Numbered from the stretch's first letter, positions 25,728 to 35,236 are shown. The stretch: DNA of 64,000 nucleotides from Tabrizicola_A sp965284335 (GCF_965284335.1 NZ_OZ260076.1); one strand, 5' to 3'. Program-made: numbers and translations. Notes: generated by a model from the sequence alone, not told the origin.

Positions 25728-27346
25728 ACCCCTGCCCCCATGTCGCGCACCAGCTTCCAGTTGATGGCATCCAAAAGCGCCTCAAAACTCGCGTCAACGA
25801 TATTGGCGCTGACGCCCACGGTCTGCCAGCGCCGGCCCTGCCCGTCCTCGCTGTCGATGATGACCCGCGTCACCGCCTCGGTGCCGCCATTGGTGATGCG
25901 CACCTTGAAATCCACCAGTTTCATGTCGTCGATGCAGGCCTGATAGGGCCCAAGGTCCTTGGCCAACGCCTTGGCCAGCGCGTTGACCGGGCCATGATCC
26001 TGCCCCGTCTCATCCATGCTGTCGCTGACCGACATCGCCTTGCGCTCGCCGATCTTGACCACCACCACGGCCTCAGAGAGGCTGACCATGCGGTCATATT
26101 TGTTCTTCCGCCGCTCAACCGTGACGCGGTAACGCTTCACCTCGAAGAACTGCGGCAAAAGGCCAAGCTCGCGGCGCGCAAGGATTTCAAAACTCGCCTG
26201 CGCGCCGTCATAGGCATAGCCCTGATCCTCGCGCTCCTTGATGATCTCAAGGATGCGGCCCAGACGGGTATCCTTGGCCTCCACCTCGATCCCGGCTGAG
26301 GCGAGCCGCGCGCGCAGGTTTGACTGTCCCGCCTGATTGGACATCGGGATCACCCGCGCATTGCCCACCGCCTCGGGCGGGATATGCTCATAGGTGCTGG
26401 GGTCTTTCAGGATGGCACTGGCATGAAGCCCCGCCTTATGGGCAAAGGCCGAGGCGCCGACATAGGGGGCCGAGCGCAGCGGGACGCGGTTCAAGATATC
26501 GTCAAGGCTGCGGCTGATCTTCAGAAGTTGGGTGAGGCTTGCATCCGAAACACCTGTTTCTAAACGGGATTTGTAAGGCTGCTTCAGCAGCAGCGTCGGG
26601 ATTAGCGTCACCAGATTGGCATTGCCGCAACGCTCGCCAAGACCGTTCAGCGTGCCTTGAATCTGCCGACACCCCGCCTCGACCGCCGCCAGCGAATTGG
26701 CCACCGCATTGCCGGTGTCGTCATGGCAATGGATGCCTAAGCGGTCGCCGGGGATACCGGCCGCGATCACCTCGGCCACGATCCGCCCCACTTCCGAGGG
26801 CAGCGTGCCGCCATTGGTATCACACAACACCAGCCAGCGCGCCCCAGCCTCATGGGCCGCGCGCAAGGCCGCCAGCGCGTAATCAGGGTTGGCCTTGTAG
26901 CCGTCAAAGAAATGCTCGGCGTCAAACAGCGCCTCACGCCCCTTGGCGACGCAATGGGCAACGCTCGCCCCAATCGCCTCAAGGTTTTCCTCCAAGGTGC
27001 AACCCAGCGCGGTTTTCACATGGAAATCATGGGTCTTGCCCACAAGGCAGACTGCGGGCGTGCGGGCATCCAGAACAGCGGCCAGCACGTCGTCATTCTC
27101 GGCCGACCGCCCCACCCGTTTGGTCATGCCAAAGGCGGTCATCGTGGCGCGGGTTTTCGGGGCGGTGGCGAAAAACTCGCTGTCGGTGGGGTTCGCGCCG
27201 GGCCAGCCGCCTTCGATATAGTCGATGCCCAGCGTGTCAAGCGCCTGCGCGATCTGCACCTTTTCCTGCGCCGAAAACTGCACGCCTTGGGTTTGCTGAC
27301 CATCGCGCAGCGTGGTGTCGAAAAGATAAAGGCGCTCGCGGGTCAT
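25724..27346 (-). CDS. cimA: (R)-citramalate synthase
   Basis: 540-aa enzyme of the isopropylmalate synthase family, condensing acetyl-CoA with pyruvate for threonine-independent isoleucine synthesis. The TIM-barrel begins LYLFDTTLRDGQQTQGV; GIHCHDDTGNAVANS and GLGERCGNANLV are the metal and substrate motifs; the C-terminal third is a LeuA-type regulatory domain with VRITNGGTEAVTRV. The stretch IEGGWPGANPTDSEFF fits CimA rather than LeuA or homocitrate synthase. It overlaps cysS by ATGA. Confidence 0.93.
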   Translation of the reverse strand: MTRERLYLFDTTLRDGQQTQGVQFSAQEKVQIAQALDTLGIDYIEGGWPGANPTDSEFFATAPKTRATMTAFGMTKRVGRSAENDDVLAAVLDARTPAVCLVGKTHDFHVKTALGCTLEENLEAIGASVAHCVAKGREALFDAEHFFDGYKANPDYALAALRAAHEAGARWLVLCDTNGGTLPSEVGRIVAEVIAAGIPGDRLGIHCHDDTGNAVANSLAAVEAGCRQIQGTLNGLGERCGNANLVTLIPTLLLKQPYKSRLETGVSDASLTQLLKISRSLDDILNRVPLRSAPYVGASAFAHKAGLHASAILKDPSTYEHIPPEAVGNARVIPMSNQAGQSNLRARLASAGIEVEAKDTRLGRILEIIKEREDQGYAYDGAQASFEILARRELGLLPQFFEVKRYRVTVERRKNKYDRMVSLSEAVVVVKIGERKAMSVSDSMDETGQDHGPVNALAKALAKDLGPYQACIDDMKLVDFKVRITNGGTEAVTRVIIDSEDGQGRRWQTVGVSANIVDASFEALLDAINWKLVRDMGAGV

Positions 27347-28758
27347 TTGAGCAACTCCGTCGCACGTGCTAGGTTAAAGTTCGACATGACGTGACCTGCC
27401 GCGCCTTGTCCGATCGCTTGCTTGGTGACGCGAAGCTCAACTCCTGCTGCCAAAGCATTTGCCTTTAGTTCATCTGCCTCTGAAAACCGGCGATCTGACC
27501 GAAGCGCCGCCCAACGTCTGGCTATATCAGTCGCTGTCTTAAGCGCTTCATCGGACAGGCCCCAACCAAGAGCTCCAGCGGTCGGATTGAAATCAAGCAA
27601 GCCCATCAAACGCGCACTTGCGAGCAGTTCGGCCCATTTTTCCGCTTTTCGAAGTTCATGCAGCCTAGCAATCGCGCCAGCCGTATTAAGATCGTCTGCC
27701 AGTGCCTCAACTACCTTCGTATCTGGCTCAACGGCTTCGACTCCTCGAGTGACCGAGATGAAATCCCAAAGAGTTTCTTTTGCCTGAGCCGCCTTCTCCG
27801 CCGTCCAATCCATTGGGCTGCGATAGTGCGTGCTGAGATAGACAAACCGGATTACCTCGCCCGGCACGCCCTGATCCAGCAAATCCCGAACGGTAAAGAA
27901 GTTGCCAAGGCTCTTGGACATCTTCTTGCCCTCAACCTGCAACATCTCATTGTGCATCCAAACCTGCGCAAACGACGCATCCGGATGGGCGCAGCAAGAC
28001 TGCGCAATTTCGTTTTCATGGTGCGGGAATTGCAGATCCAAACCCCCGCCGTGAATGTCAAACGACGGCCCCAACAGCTCATAGCTCATGGCCGAGCATT
28101 CGATATGCCAGCCCGGACGCCCCCGGCCCCAAGGGCTGGTCCAGCCCGGCTCTTCCTCGGATGACGGCTTCCACAGCACGAAATCCATCGGATCTTCTTT
28201 AAAGGGGGCCACTTCCACCCGCGCGCCTGCGATCATGTCGTCAACCGAGCGGCCCGAGAGCGCGCCATAGTCTTTGTACGAACGTACACGGAACAACACA
28301 TGCCCGTCCTTGGCATAGGCATGGCCGCCCGCGATCAGCCCTTCGATCATCGCGACCATCGGGCCAATATATTCGGTCGCGCGGGGTTCAAAATTCGGCC
28401 GCAGCGCCCCCAGCGCATCCATATCGGCGTGATACCAGCCGATGGTTTCTTCCGTGCGCTCGGCAATCAGCGCCTCCATCGAGCGCGGATCCCCCGCCGC
28501 CTTGCGCGCCGCTGCCGTGGCGTTGATCTTGTCATCCACATCAGTGAAATTGCGCACATAGGTGACGTGATCCGCCCCGTAAACATGGCGGAGCAGCCGA
28601 TAGAGCGTGTCAAACACCACTACAGGGCGCCCGTTGCCCAAATGCGCCCGGTCATAGACCGTGGGGCCGCAGACATACATCCGCACATTTTTCGGGTCCA
28701 AGGGCGCGAAGTCTTCCTTCTTTCGCGTCTTTGAATTGTGCAGCCGGATCGTGACCAT
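27343..28758 (-). CDS. cysS: Cysteinyl-tRNA synthetase
   Basis: 471-aa class I synthetase. The ATP motif appears as AHLGNGRPVV near residue 39 (HIGH-like) and KKMSKSLGN as the KMSKS loop; YVCGPTVYD with its zinc-binding Cys lies before the first motif. Full family length. The part encoded by 27421-27780 averages about 53% GC against about 62% for the 5' half, so the gene may be mosaic. The stop overlaps the cimA ATG. Confidence 0.96.
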   Translation of the reverse strand: MVTIRLHNSKTRKKEDFAPLDPKNVRMYVCGPTVYDRAHLGNGRPVVVFDTLYRLLRHVYGADHVTYVRNFTDVDDKINATAAARKAAGDPRSMEALIAERTEETIGWYHADMDALGALRPNFEPRATEYIGPMVAMIEGLIAGGHAYAKDGHVLFRVRSYKDYGALSGRSVDDMIAGARVEVAPFKEDPMDFVLWKPSSEEEPGWTSPWGRGRPGWHIECSAMSYELLGPSFDIHGGGLDLQFPHHENEIAQSCCAHPDASFAQVWMHNEMLQVEGKKMSKSLGNFFTVRDLLDQGVPGEVIRFVYLSTHYRSPMDWTAEKAAQAKETLWDFISVTRGVEAVEPDTKVVEALADDLNTAGAIARLHELRKAEKWAELLASARLMGLLDFNPTAGALGWGLSDEALKTATDIARRWAALRSDRRFSEADELKANALAAGVELRVTKQAIGQGAAGHVMSNFNLARATELLK

Positions 28759-28964
28759 GTTCTTTTCCCGTCAAAAAGCACCGCGCCTTGCGGGTCTGTC
28801 ATCTGATCCTTTTGGGGAATGGAGACGGGCCCGCGTGACCTATGTCAGCAGGTAATGCAGCAGATGCCCGTGATGTGCCGATGTCTCATGCCGCTTGAGT
28901 TAGCGTAAATCCCTTGCCCCGCCAAGCCTTTTCCGCTTGGGTGCGCGCCGCGAGGGAGCCTTCG

Positions 28965-30344
28965 ATGAATCATAATGATCTGAACCATTGGTCGAAACGC
29001 GCCGCCGATTGGGCGAGCGATTATCACGCCGGATTGCGGGGGCGTCCGGTGCGCGCGCCCTTGGTGCCGGGGGCCATTGCGGGCCAGTTGCCGACCGCCC
29101 CGCCCGAGATGGCCGAGCCGATGGACGCCATCTTTGCCGATTTTGAGCGCATCGTGCCGCCCGGCATCACCCATTGGCAGCACCCGCGGTTTTTCGCCTA
29201 TTTCCCGGCCAATGCCTCGCCCGCCTCGATGCTGGCCGAACAATTGGCCAATGCCATCGCCGCCCAAGGGATGATCTGGCAGACCTCTCCGGCGGTGACA
29301 GAGATTGAACAGGTGATGATTGGGTGGCTGCGCCAATCGCTTGGCCTGCCCGATGCCTTTACCGGCACGATCCACGACAGCGCCACAACTGCCACCCTGT
29401 CGGCGGTGCTGACGATGCGGGAAAAGGCGCTGGAGTTTCAGGGCAATATCAAGGGCCTGTCGGGCCAACCAACCTTGCGCCTCTATGCCAGCGCCGAGAC
29501 GCATTCCTCGGTCGACAAGGCGGTGCGGGTGGCAGGCATTGGGCAGGACAATCTGGTCAAGATCCCGACCGACACCAGCCTTTCCATGAAACCGGGTGCT
29601 TTGGCCGGCGCGATTGCCGCCGACCGTGCCGCAGGATTGGTGCCAGCCGGTGTCATCCTCTGCGCTGGGGGCACCAGCGTGGGGGCCTTTGACCGCATCG
29701 AAGAATGTATCGCCGTGGCCCATGCCGCCGGACTGCCCGTGCATGTCGATGCCGCATGGGCGGGGTCTGCGATGATCGCGCCAGAGTTTCGCACCCTGTG
29801 GGCCGGGATTGAGGCGGCCGACAGCATCGTGTTCAACCCGCACAAATGGCTGGGCGCGCAGTTTGACTGCGCCGTGCAGTTCCTGCGCGATCCGACCCCA
29901 CAGGTCAAAACCCTTGGCCTGCGCCCCAGCTATCTGGAGACGGCGGGCAAGGAAGACATCGTGAACTTCAACGAATGGACGGTGCCCTTGGGGCGCCGCT
30001 TCCGCGCGTTGAAACTGTGGTTCACCTTGCGCGCCTATGGGTTGGAGGGCTTGCGCGCCCGCATCCGCAACCATGTGGCTTGGGCGCATGAGGCTTGCGC
30101 GGCGCTGCGCGCCCTGCCCGGTGTGACCATCACCACAGAACCCCGCCTGTCACTGTTCACCTTTGCGCTGAACAATGACGCCGCAACCGAGGCGCTTTTG
30201 ACCCGCATCAATGATGATGGCCGCATTTATCTGACACAAACGCGGCACAAGGGGGCCTATGTCATCCGCGTCCAGGTCGGCCAATTCGATTGCACGCGGG
30301 AGGATGTGATGATGGTGCCGGAGGTGGTGGCTGAATTGATGTGA
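28965..30344 (+). CDS. Group II PLP-dependent decarboxylase
   Basis: 459-aa fold type I enzyme of the aromatic-L-amino-acid/DOPA decarboxylase family. Seen: HWQHPRFFAYFPANASPASML of the substrate pocket, the HSSVDKA region stacking on PLP, VDAAWAG with the PLP-binding Asp, and NPHKWLG with the Schiff-base lysine. Which amine is made is not known. ATG 28965 has GAGGGAGCC upstream and starts MNHNDLNHW; the frame is open from 28914. Its stop lies inside a hairpin shared with the ABC-F gene. Confidence 0.88.
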   Translation: MNHNDLNHWSKRAADWASDYHAGLRGRPVRAPLVPGAIAGQLPTAPPEMAEPMDAIFADFERIVPPGITHWQHPRFFAYFPANASPASMLAEQLANAIAAQGMIWQTSPAVTEIEQVMIGWLRQSLGLPDAFTGTIHDSATTATLSAVLTMREKALEFQGNIKGLSGQPTLRLYASAETHSSVDKAVRVAGIGQDNLVKIPTDTSLSMKPGALAGAIAADRAAGLVPAGVILCAGGTSVGAFDRIEECIAVAHAAGLPVHVDAAWAGSAMIAPEFRTLWAGIEAADSIVFNPHKWLGAQFDCAVQFLRDPTPQVKTLGLRPSYLETAGKEDIVNFNEWTVPLGRRFRALKLWFTLRAYGLEGLRARIRNHVAWAHEACAALRALPGVTITTEPRLSLFTFALNNDAATEALLTRINDDGRIYLTQTRHKGAYVIRVQVGQFDCTREDVMMVPEVVAELM

Positions 30345-30361
30345 CGCCGCTTAGGCGTCAC
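30341..30361. terminator. Shared hairpin over two convergent stop codons
   Basis: GTGACGCC, a GCTTA loop and GGCGTCAC form a perfect 8-bp stem. The decarboxylase TGA lies in its left arm, and the ABC-F TAA lies at the loop and right arm. No T-run is present. Confidence 0.6.
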
Positions 30362-32156
30362 GCTCGGCCAAGGCCAGCCATTCCTCTTCGGCCTCTTGCA
30401 GCGCCTTTTGGCGTTCGGCAATCGCCTCGGTGGCTTTGCGGAATTTCACAGGTTCCCGCGTGAACATCTCGGCATCTGACAGGAAATCTGTCAGCTTGTT
30501 AATCTCGGCCTCAAGCCGCTCCATGATGCCCGGCAAAGCCTCAAGCCGCTTTTTCTCGGTAAAGGTCAGCCCTTCGCTGATCTTTTTCACATCATCCCGC
30601 AAATTCACATGAGATGAGCCCGATTTCTTGGGCATTTCCACCGCATCGGCCCCACGCTGGGCGGCATAATCCGACCAGCCACCGGGATAAACGGTGGCCC
30701 GGCCCCTCCCCTCCAGCGCCACGGTGGCGGTGGCCACCCGGTCAATGAAATCGCGGTCGTGGCTGACCAACAGGACCGTGCCGTCATACTCGCCCAAGAT
30801 GTCTTGCAAGAGGTCCAGCGTTTCTACGTCCAGATCATTGGTCGGTTCGTCGAGGATCAACAGGTTGGATGAGCGCGCCATCAGCTTGGCCAGCAAAAGC
30901 CGCGCCTTTTCCCCCCCAGACAGCGCCTTAACCGGCGCGCGAGCTTGGCGTTCGTCAAAAAGAAAATCCTTAAGATAGGCGACCACATGTTTCGGATTTC
31001 CCCGCACCATCACCTGATCCGAGGCCCCCGAGACGCTCATCAACGGGTCCCCCGTCAGGTTTTCCCAAAGGCTGGCCTCGGGGTCCAGCTGCGCACGGGT
31101 CTGATCGAAAACGGCGATATCCAGATTGGTGCCCAGCTTGACGCTGCCGGTGTCAGGCTTCAGCTGGCCCACCAGCATTTTCAAAAGCGTGGTCTTGCCC
31201 ACGCCATTGGGGCCGACAAAAGCCACCCGGTCGCCGCGCAGGATGCGCAAATCGAAATCCTTGATCAGGGTCTTGTCGCCGTAGGATTTGGAAATCCCCA
31301 CCGCCTCGATCACCTTCTTGCCGCTGACAACGCCGCCCTCAAACTCCATCGCCGCGGTGCCTTGGCGGCGGATCTGGGCTGAACGTTCGGCACGCAAATC
31401 GGCCAGGGCACGCACGCGGCCCATATTGCGCTTGCGGCGGGCCGAGATACCCTCGACCGCCCATTTCGCCTCTTGCTTGATCTTGCGATCCAGCTTGTGG
31501 CGCGCTTCATCCTCTTCTGCCCAGACGGTTTCGCGCCATTCTTCAAACCCGTCAAAGCCGGATTCGCGCCGCCGCACCTCGCCCCGGTCAATCCAATGGG
31601 TGGCTTTGGTGAGCGCACGCAAAAACGCGCGATCGTGCGAAATCAGCACATAGGCACAGCGCGTCGCCTTCAACTCGGCCTCAAGCCATTCGATGGCTTG
31701 GATGTCCAGATGGTTGGTGGGTTCGTCCAAAAGCATCAATTCGGGTGCTTCGGCCATCAGCTTGGCCAAGGCCGCGCGCCGCTTCTCGCCGCCCGAGGCG
31801 GTGGAAACGGGCGTGTCGGGGTTGAACTTTAGCCCCTCAGCCACAACCGACACTTTGTAAGCCTCGCCCTCTGGCAAGCCGCTGGCAGCATAATCGCCCA
31901 AAGTGGCATAGCCCGACAGATCTGGGTCTTGTTCCATATATCCCACGGTGATGCCGGGCGGCACCACGCGCAGCCCCTGGTCAGGTTCAACCAACCCGGC
32001 CATCACCTTCATCAGCGTGGATTTGCCCGACCCATTGCGCCCAACCAGCGCCACACGGTCGCCGGGTTGAACCACAAGATCAAGATTGTCGAAGACCGGA
32101 TTGCCGCCGAAGGTCAGCGAGATGCCGGAAAGCTGAAGAAGGGGTGCGCGTGCCAT
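30351..32156 (-). CDS. ABC-F family ATPase (Uup-like)
   Basis: 601-aa soluble protein with two ATP-binding cassettes and no membrane segments. First cassette: GRNGSGKST, then SGGEKRRAALAKLM and LDEPTNHLD. Second: GPNGVGKTT, LSGGEKARLLLAKLM and LDEPTNDLD. A charged linker joins them, and a C-terminal coiled coil (residues about 520-600) fits the Uup subgroup. ABC-F proteins act on the ribosome rather than in transport. ATG 32156 (MARAPLLQLSGISL) chosen over the longer open frame to 32213. Confidence 0.92.
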   Translation of the reverse strand: MARAPLLQLSGISLTFGGNPVFDNLDLVVQPGDRVALVGRNGSGKSTLMKVMAGLVEPDQGLRVVPPGITVGYMEQDPDLSGYATLGDYAASGLPEGEAYKVSVVAEGLKFNPDTPVSTASGGEKRRAALAKLMAEAPELMLLDEPTNHLDIQAIEWLEAELKATRCAYVLISHDRAFLRALTKATHWIDRGEVRRRESGFDGFEEWRETVWAEEDEARHKLDRKIKQEAKWAVEGISARRKRNMGRVRALADLRAERSAQIRRQGTAAMEFEGGVVSGKKVIEAVGISKSYGDKTLIKDFDLRILRGDRVAFVGPNGVGKTTLLKMLVGQLKPDTGSVKLGTNLDIAVFDQTRAQLDPEASLWENLTGDPLMSVSGASDQVMVRGNPKHVVAYLKDFLFDERQARAPVKALSGGEKARLLLAKLMARSSNLLILDEPTNDLDVETLDLLQDILGEYDGTVLLVSHDRDFIDRVATATVALEGRGRATVYPGGWSDYAAQRGADAVEMPKKSGSSHVNLRDDVKKISEGLTFTEKKRLEALPGIMERLEAEINKLTDFLSDAEMFTREPVKFRKATEAIAERQKALQEAEEEWLALAERDA

Positions 32157-32198
32157 GAGGCGTGAGCTATGCGGGCGCGCGCCCCGCGTCAACCGACC

Positions 32199-32246
32199 CA
32201 AATTTCTTTGCAAAGAAATTTGCCAAAATTCTTTTCAAGAATTTTG
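32199..32246. terminator. Tandem AT-rich hairpins at the end of the OlsB-like gene
   Basis: Hairpin 1 (32199-32222) is a 24-bp perfect palindrome with arms CAAATTTCTTTG/CAAAGAAATTTG. Hairpin 2 (32224-32246) has arms CAAAATTCTT/AAGAATTTTG around TTC and contains the stop codon of the OlsB-like gene. They separate that gene from the ABC-F gene, both on the minus strand. Confidence 0.72.
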
Positions 32247-32981
32247 CTGCAAGCCGGTCAGCGCGCGCAAAGCTTTGGCGCGGGGCGCGGGAATGCGCGC
32301 CACCTCCACCGCGGTAAACACATGCAGCGTATCCAGATCGGCATCGATCACCGCATGATCACTGACCCAGCCGCCCAAGCCAAGATAGCTGCGCAACAGC
32401 GGGGGCAGCCCGGCCAGCGCCTGAGCCGAATTGCCAAGCGGTTGATCGGGCAAGGGCACAGCGCCTGCCTTTTTCATGGGCGCAAGCCCCTTTGGCGCAA
32501 GATGGCGCTGGCGCAGATAGGCCAGAGCCGGCCCATGCAGCGCCGGATCTTGCCCCGGAAATGAGCTGCACCCAAACATCACGCCCACGCCATTGTCATC
32601 GACCAGCCGCGTGATGGCTGCAAGCGCAAGGCGCAGCACATCGGGACCATCCACCTTGGGGTGGATACAAAAGCGCCCAAGTTCCAACACCGTCCCCGGC
32701 GTTTTGGCCAAGGCGGAAAGGTCATAAAACTGGGCCGAATAGCTGTCTTTGATCCCTGCTGCAGGCAAGATCAGAACACGAAAGCCGCCCAAAAGCGCGC
32801 CCTCCGCGCCTTCGATCAGCACATGTTGACACAGATCATCAAAGCGGTCGGTCTCACGGCCGCCGGGCCGACACAGACCTCGCTCGGCCAAAAAGCACAG
32901 ATGCCGCAGCTCTTGCGCCCGCGCCACATCAGCGTCGTCTTCGGCCAATCTGGCCCGCAATCCCCCCGCCTCCAGCCGCAC
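32235..32981 (-). CDS. olsB: OlsB-like GNAT N-acyltransferase
   Basis: 248-aa protein of the acetyltransferase fold resembling ornithine-acyl-ACP N-acyltransferase, which makes lyso-ornithine lipid. ARAQELRHLCFL at the start, ELGRFCIHPKV in the middle, and GVGVMFGCSSFPGQDP match the family pattern. No olsA is adjacent, so ornithine-lipid synthesis is an inference. The start is uncertain: GTG 32981 with GGGGGGAAG upstream fits the family N-terminus, while a GTG at 33032 would add 17 residues. Confidence 0.75.
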   Translation of the reverse strand: MRLEAGGLRARLAEDDADVARAQELRHLCFLAERGLCRPGGRETDRFDDLCQHVLIEGAEGALLGGFRVLILPAAGIKDSYSAQFYDLSALAKTPGTVLELGRFCIHPKVDGPDVLRLALAAITRLVDDNGVGVMFGCSSFPGQDPALHGPALAYLRQRHLAPKGLAPMKKAGAVPLPDQPLGNSAQALAGLPPLLRSYLGLGGWVSDHAVIDADLDTLHVFTAVEVARIPAPRAKALRALTGLQQNS

Positions 32982-33107
32982 CGCTTCCCCCCCGTTCCCG
33001 CGCTTTGTGATCCGTCTGGTTGGAAATACCACGGCTCGGCGCTAGGTTTGCGACAGGATCGCCGCCTGCGCAAGCTGGGTGGGCGGCGGCACAGGCAGGA
33101 GAGAAAG

Positions 33108-33500
33108 ATGGACAAGCTGATCAAGACCGATGCCGAATGGCTGGCCGAATTGGGCGAGTTGGCCTTTCAGGTCACCCGCCGTGCGGCGACAGAGCGGCCC
33201 TTCAGCCATCCCGGTTTCCCCAAAGGCCCCGGCACCTATCGCTGTGTGTGCTGCGATGCGCCGCTGTTTGATGCCTCGACCAAATTCGAATCGGGCTGCG
33301 GCTGGCCCAGTTTCAATGCGGCCCTGCCCAATGACATGATCGAAGAGCATGGGGATCGCAGCCATTTCATGGTCCGCACCGAGGTGACCTGCGCGGGCTG
33401 CGATGCGCATCTGGGCCATGTCTTTCCCGATGGCCCGCCGCCAACGGGTCTGCGCTATTGCATCAACGGGGTCGCCGTTCGGTTCGAACCCGAGGAGTAA
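33108..33500 (+). CDS. msrB: Peptide-methionine (R)-S-oxide reductase
   Basis: 130-aa repair enzyme. Two zinc-binding CXXC pairs (CVCCDAP and CAGCDAHLGHVF) and the catalytic cysteine in RYCINGVAVRF are present, as is the SGCGWPSF substrate motif. It lacks an export signal, so it acts in the cytoplasm. ATG 33108 has AGGAGAG at good distance. Divergent from the OlsB-like gene and followed by a strong terminator. Confidence 0.96.
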   Translation: MDKLIKTDAEWLAELGELAFQVTRRAATERPFSHPGFPKGPGTYRCVCCDAPLFDASTKFESGCGWPSFNAALPNDMIEEHGDRSHFMVRTEVTCAGCDAHLGHVFPDGPPPTGLRYCINGVAVRFEPEE

Positions 33501-33503
33501 CGC

Positions 33504-33534
33504 AAAAGGCCGCCCCCAACTGGGGCGGCCTTTT
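33504..33534 (+). terminator. Rho-independent terminator after msrB
   Basis: AAAAGGCCGCCCC, loop CAACT and GGGGCGGCCTTTT form a 13-bp stem ending in TTTT just after the msrB stop. It also faces the end of the convergent bamE gene and could serve both. Confidence 0.92.
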
Positions 33535-33560
33535 CAAAGACGGATGGCTCACCTCAAGCC

Positions 33561-34064
33561 CTAGTCCACGAATTGATCGGCCCGCAGCCGTCCGATATTG
33601 CCCAAAAGCTGGCGCAAGAAGCCCACGCCTTTGATATTGCTGTCGGTCACGCGGCGCGAAATGGCCACGACCTGACCATTCTCCAACCCAAAACGTTCAA
33701 TGTTTTCGACCTTGCCCGCCTCGGTAAAGGTGATGGACACCACCTGCCGGTCAATCTCTTTCGGGGCCAAGGCGCCCGAGTGTTTCCAGCGGCTTTGCAC
33801 ATAGAACCAGCCCACATCGTTCAACAGACCCTGCCCCGAAGGGCGGCCCAAGGTGGCTGCAACCGTGTCGCGGGTGTCAACGCCCACTTCGATCAGCGCC
33901 AACTCCTCTTCCGAGGGGATATATCCGTGGTTGCGAAAGGTCGGGCTGCACGAGGCAAGGGCCACGACAATCCCCGACACCGCCAGCAACCGCAGCCCCC
34001 TGACCGCACCATCCAGCCGCCGCAAGATCCGGTCGGACACCCAAGCCATCAACAAATTCGACAT
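33561..34064 (-). CDS. bamE: Outer membrane assembly lipoprotein BamE/OmlA
   Basis: 167-aa lipoprotein of the SmpA/OmlA family, part of the beta-barrel assembly machinery. A hydrophobic signal ends in the lipobox VALASC followed by SPTFRNHGYIPSEEELALIEVG and GRPSGQGLLNDVGWFYVQ. The start is uncertain: ATG 34064 puts 40 residues before the lipid-modified Cys, longer than normal; the in-frame ATG 34049 would be shorter. Divergent from the DUF177 gene, the usual arrangement in Rhodobacterales. Confidence 0.87.
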   Translation of the reverse strand: MSNLLMAWVSDRILRRLDGAVRGLRLLAVSGIVVALASCSPTFRNHGYIPSEEELALIEVGVDTRDTVAATLGRPSGQGLLNDVGWFYVQSRWKHSGALAPKEIDRQVVSITFTEAGKVENIERFGLENGQVVAISRRVTDSNIKGVGFLRQLLGNIGRLRADQFVD

Positions 34065-34281
34065 GCCCGCCCCCAATGACAACCCGGCCATATGCCCGCC
34101 TTGGCCTTGCAAGCGCCGTCTTGCGGCACTATCGAAAGCTAGGGGCCGGCATTCGCCCTTTGGCCAAGGCTTACAGTGGGAAGAAGCCCGGTTCAAGAAT
34201 GCAAACACCACGGCTTTGGGTTCGCACAGCCAACCAAGGGCCACCGCCTTGCCAGACCAGTCCCGCCAGAGAGGACAACCG

Positions 34282-34881
34282 ATGACCGATACGCCCCGCC
34301 CTTCCGCTGACACTCCCTCTGCCGATCTTGAGGCGATGATGCCCAGCATGCCCTTTCGCACCCAAACGCTGGCCACACGAAAGCCCACCCGCTTTGACTT
34401 TCGCCCCAATGGTCAGGAACGCGCGGCGATTGCCGCAGCGCTGGGGCTGATCGAATTGCCCAGCCTGACGCTGAAAGGCGAAATTCGCCCCGTCAGTCGG
34501 CATGATTTTGACCTTGAGGCCGAGCTGACCGCCTCTGCGGTGCAGCCCTGTTCGGTGACCATGGCCCCGGTGCCCTGCAAACTGGTTGAAGCCGTGCATC
34601 GCCGCTATGTCGCCGACCCGATCCTGCCCGAGGCCGAAGAGATCGAGATGTTGGACGACGAGACCGACCCTTTGCCTGAGGTGATCGATGTGGCTGCCAT
34701 CGCCGCCGAGGCTTTGGCGCTGGCCTTGCCGCTTTACCCCCGCGCCCCAGATGCCGCGCTTGGCACGGCCGTCTTTGCCCCGCCCGGCGTGACACCTTTG
34801 TCGGACGAGGTTTTGAAACCTTTTGCCGGGCTGGCAGCGCTGGCGGAAAAGCTGAAAAACTCCGATTCCGACGCCTCCTAA
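34282..34881 (+). CDS. DUF177/YceD family protein
   Basis: 199-aa acidic protein of the DUF177 (YceD) family, which is almost always encoded just before rpmF and is thought to help 23S rRNA or large-subunit maturation. LTLKGEIRPVSRHDFDLEAEL and CSVTMAPVPCKL are the core; EEIEMLDDETDPLPEVIDV is the acidic conserved segment. GAGAGGA precedes ATG 34282. Co-oriented with rpmF, 151 bases downstream. Confidence 0.9.
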   Translation: MTDTPRPSADTPSADLEAMMPSMPFRTQTLATRKPTRFDFRPNGQERAAIAAALGLIELPSLTLKGEIRPVSRHDFDLEAELTASAVQPCSVTMAPVPCKLVEAVHRRYVADPILPEAEEIEMLDDETDPLPEVIDVAAIAAEALALALPLYPRAPDAALGTAVFAPPGVTPLSDEVLKPFAGLAALAEKLKNSDSDAS

Positions 34882-35032
34882 CTGAAGCGAAGAAAGGGGC
34901 TTGCGCCCGGACGGAATCTGACTATGTTCCGCCGCTCATTCGGGGTCTTCTGGCCGGGCCCACTTGTCTGGCCGATGCATCTGGAATCAAAGGAAAATCC
35001 GGGGCCTGTCCCCCCTAATTCGAGGTCGAGAC

Positions 35033-35236
35033 ATGGCTGTCCCGCAGAACCGCACCACCAAATCGCGCCGTAACATGCGCCGTTCGCATGACGCGCTGGT
35101 TGCTGGCAACCCGCAGGAATGCTCGAACTGCGGTGAGCTGAAGCGCCCGCACCATGTGTGCCCGGCTTGTGGCCACTATGATGCCCGCGAAGTCGTTGCA
35201 ACGCGCGTTGGCGAAGTGGACGAGGACGCGGCGTAA
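35033..35236 (+). CDS. rpmF: 50S ribosomal protein L32
   Basis: 67-aa ribosomal protein. MAVPQNRTTKSRRNMRRSHD is the basic N-terminus and CSNCGELKRPHHVCPACGHY provides the four-cysteine zinc ribbon, so this is the zinc-binding C+ form. ATG 35033 is the family start; the upstream open frame is not conserved. First core gene of the rpmF-plsX-fabH run. Confidence 0.97.
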   Translation: MAVPQNRTTKSRRNMRRSHDALVAGNPQECSNCGELKRPHHVCPACGHYDAREVVATRVGEVDEDAA

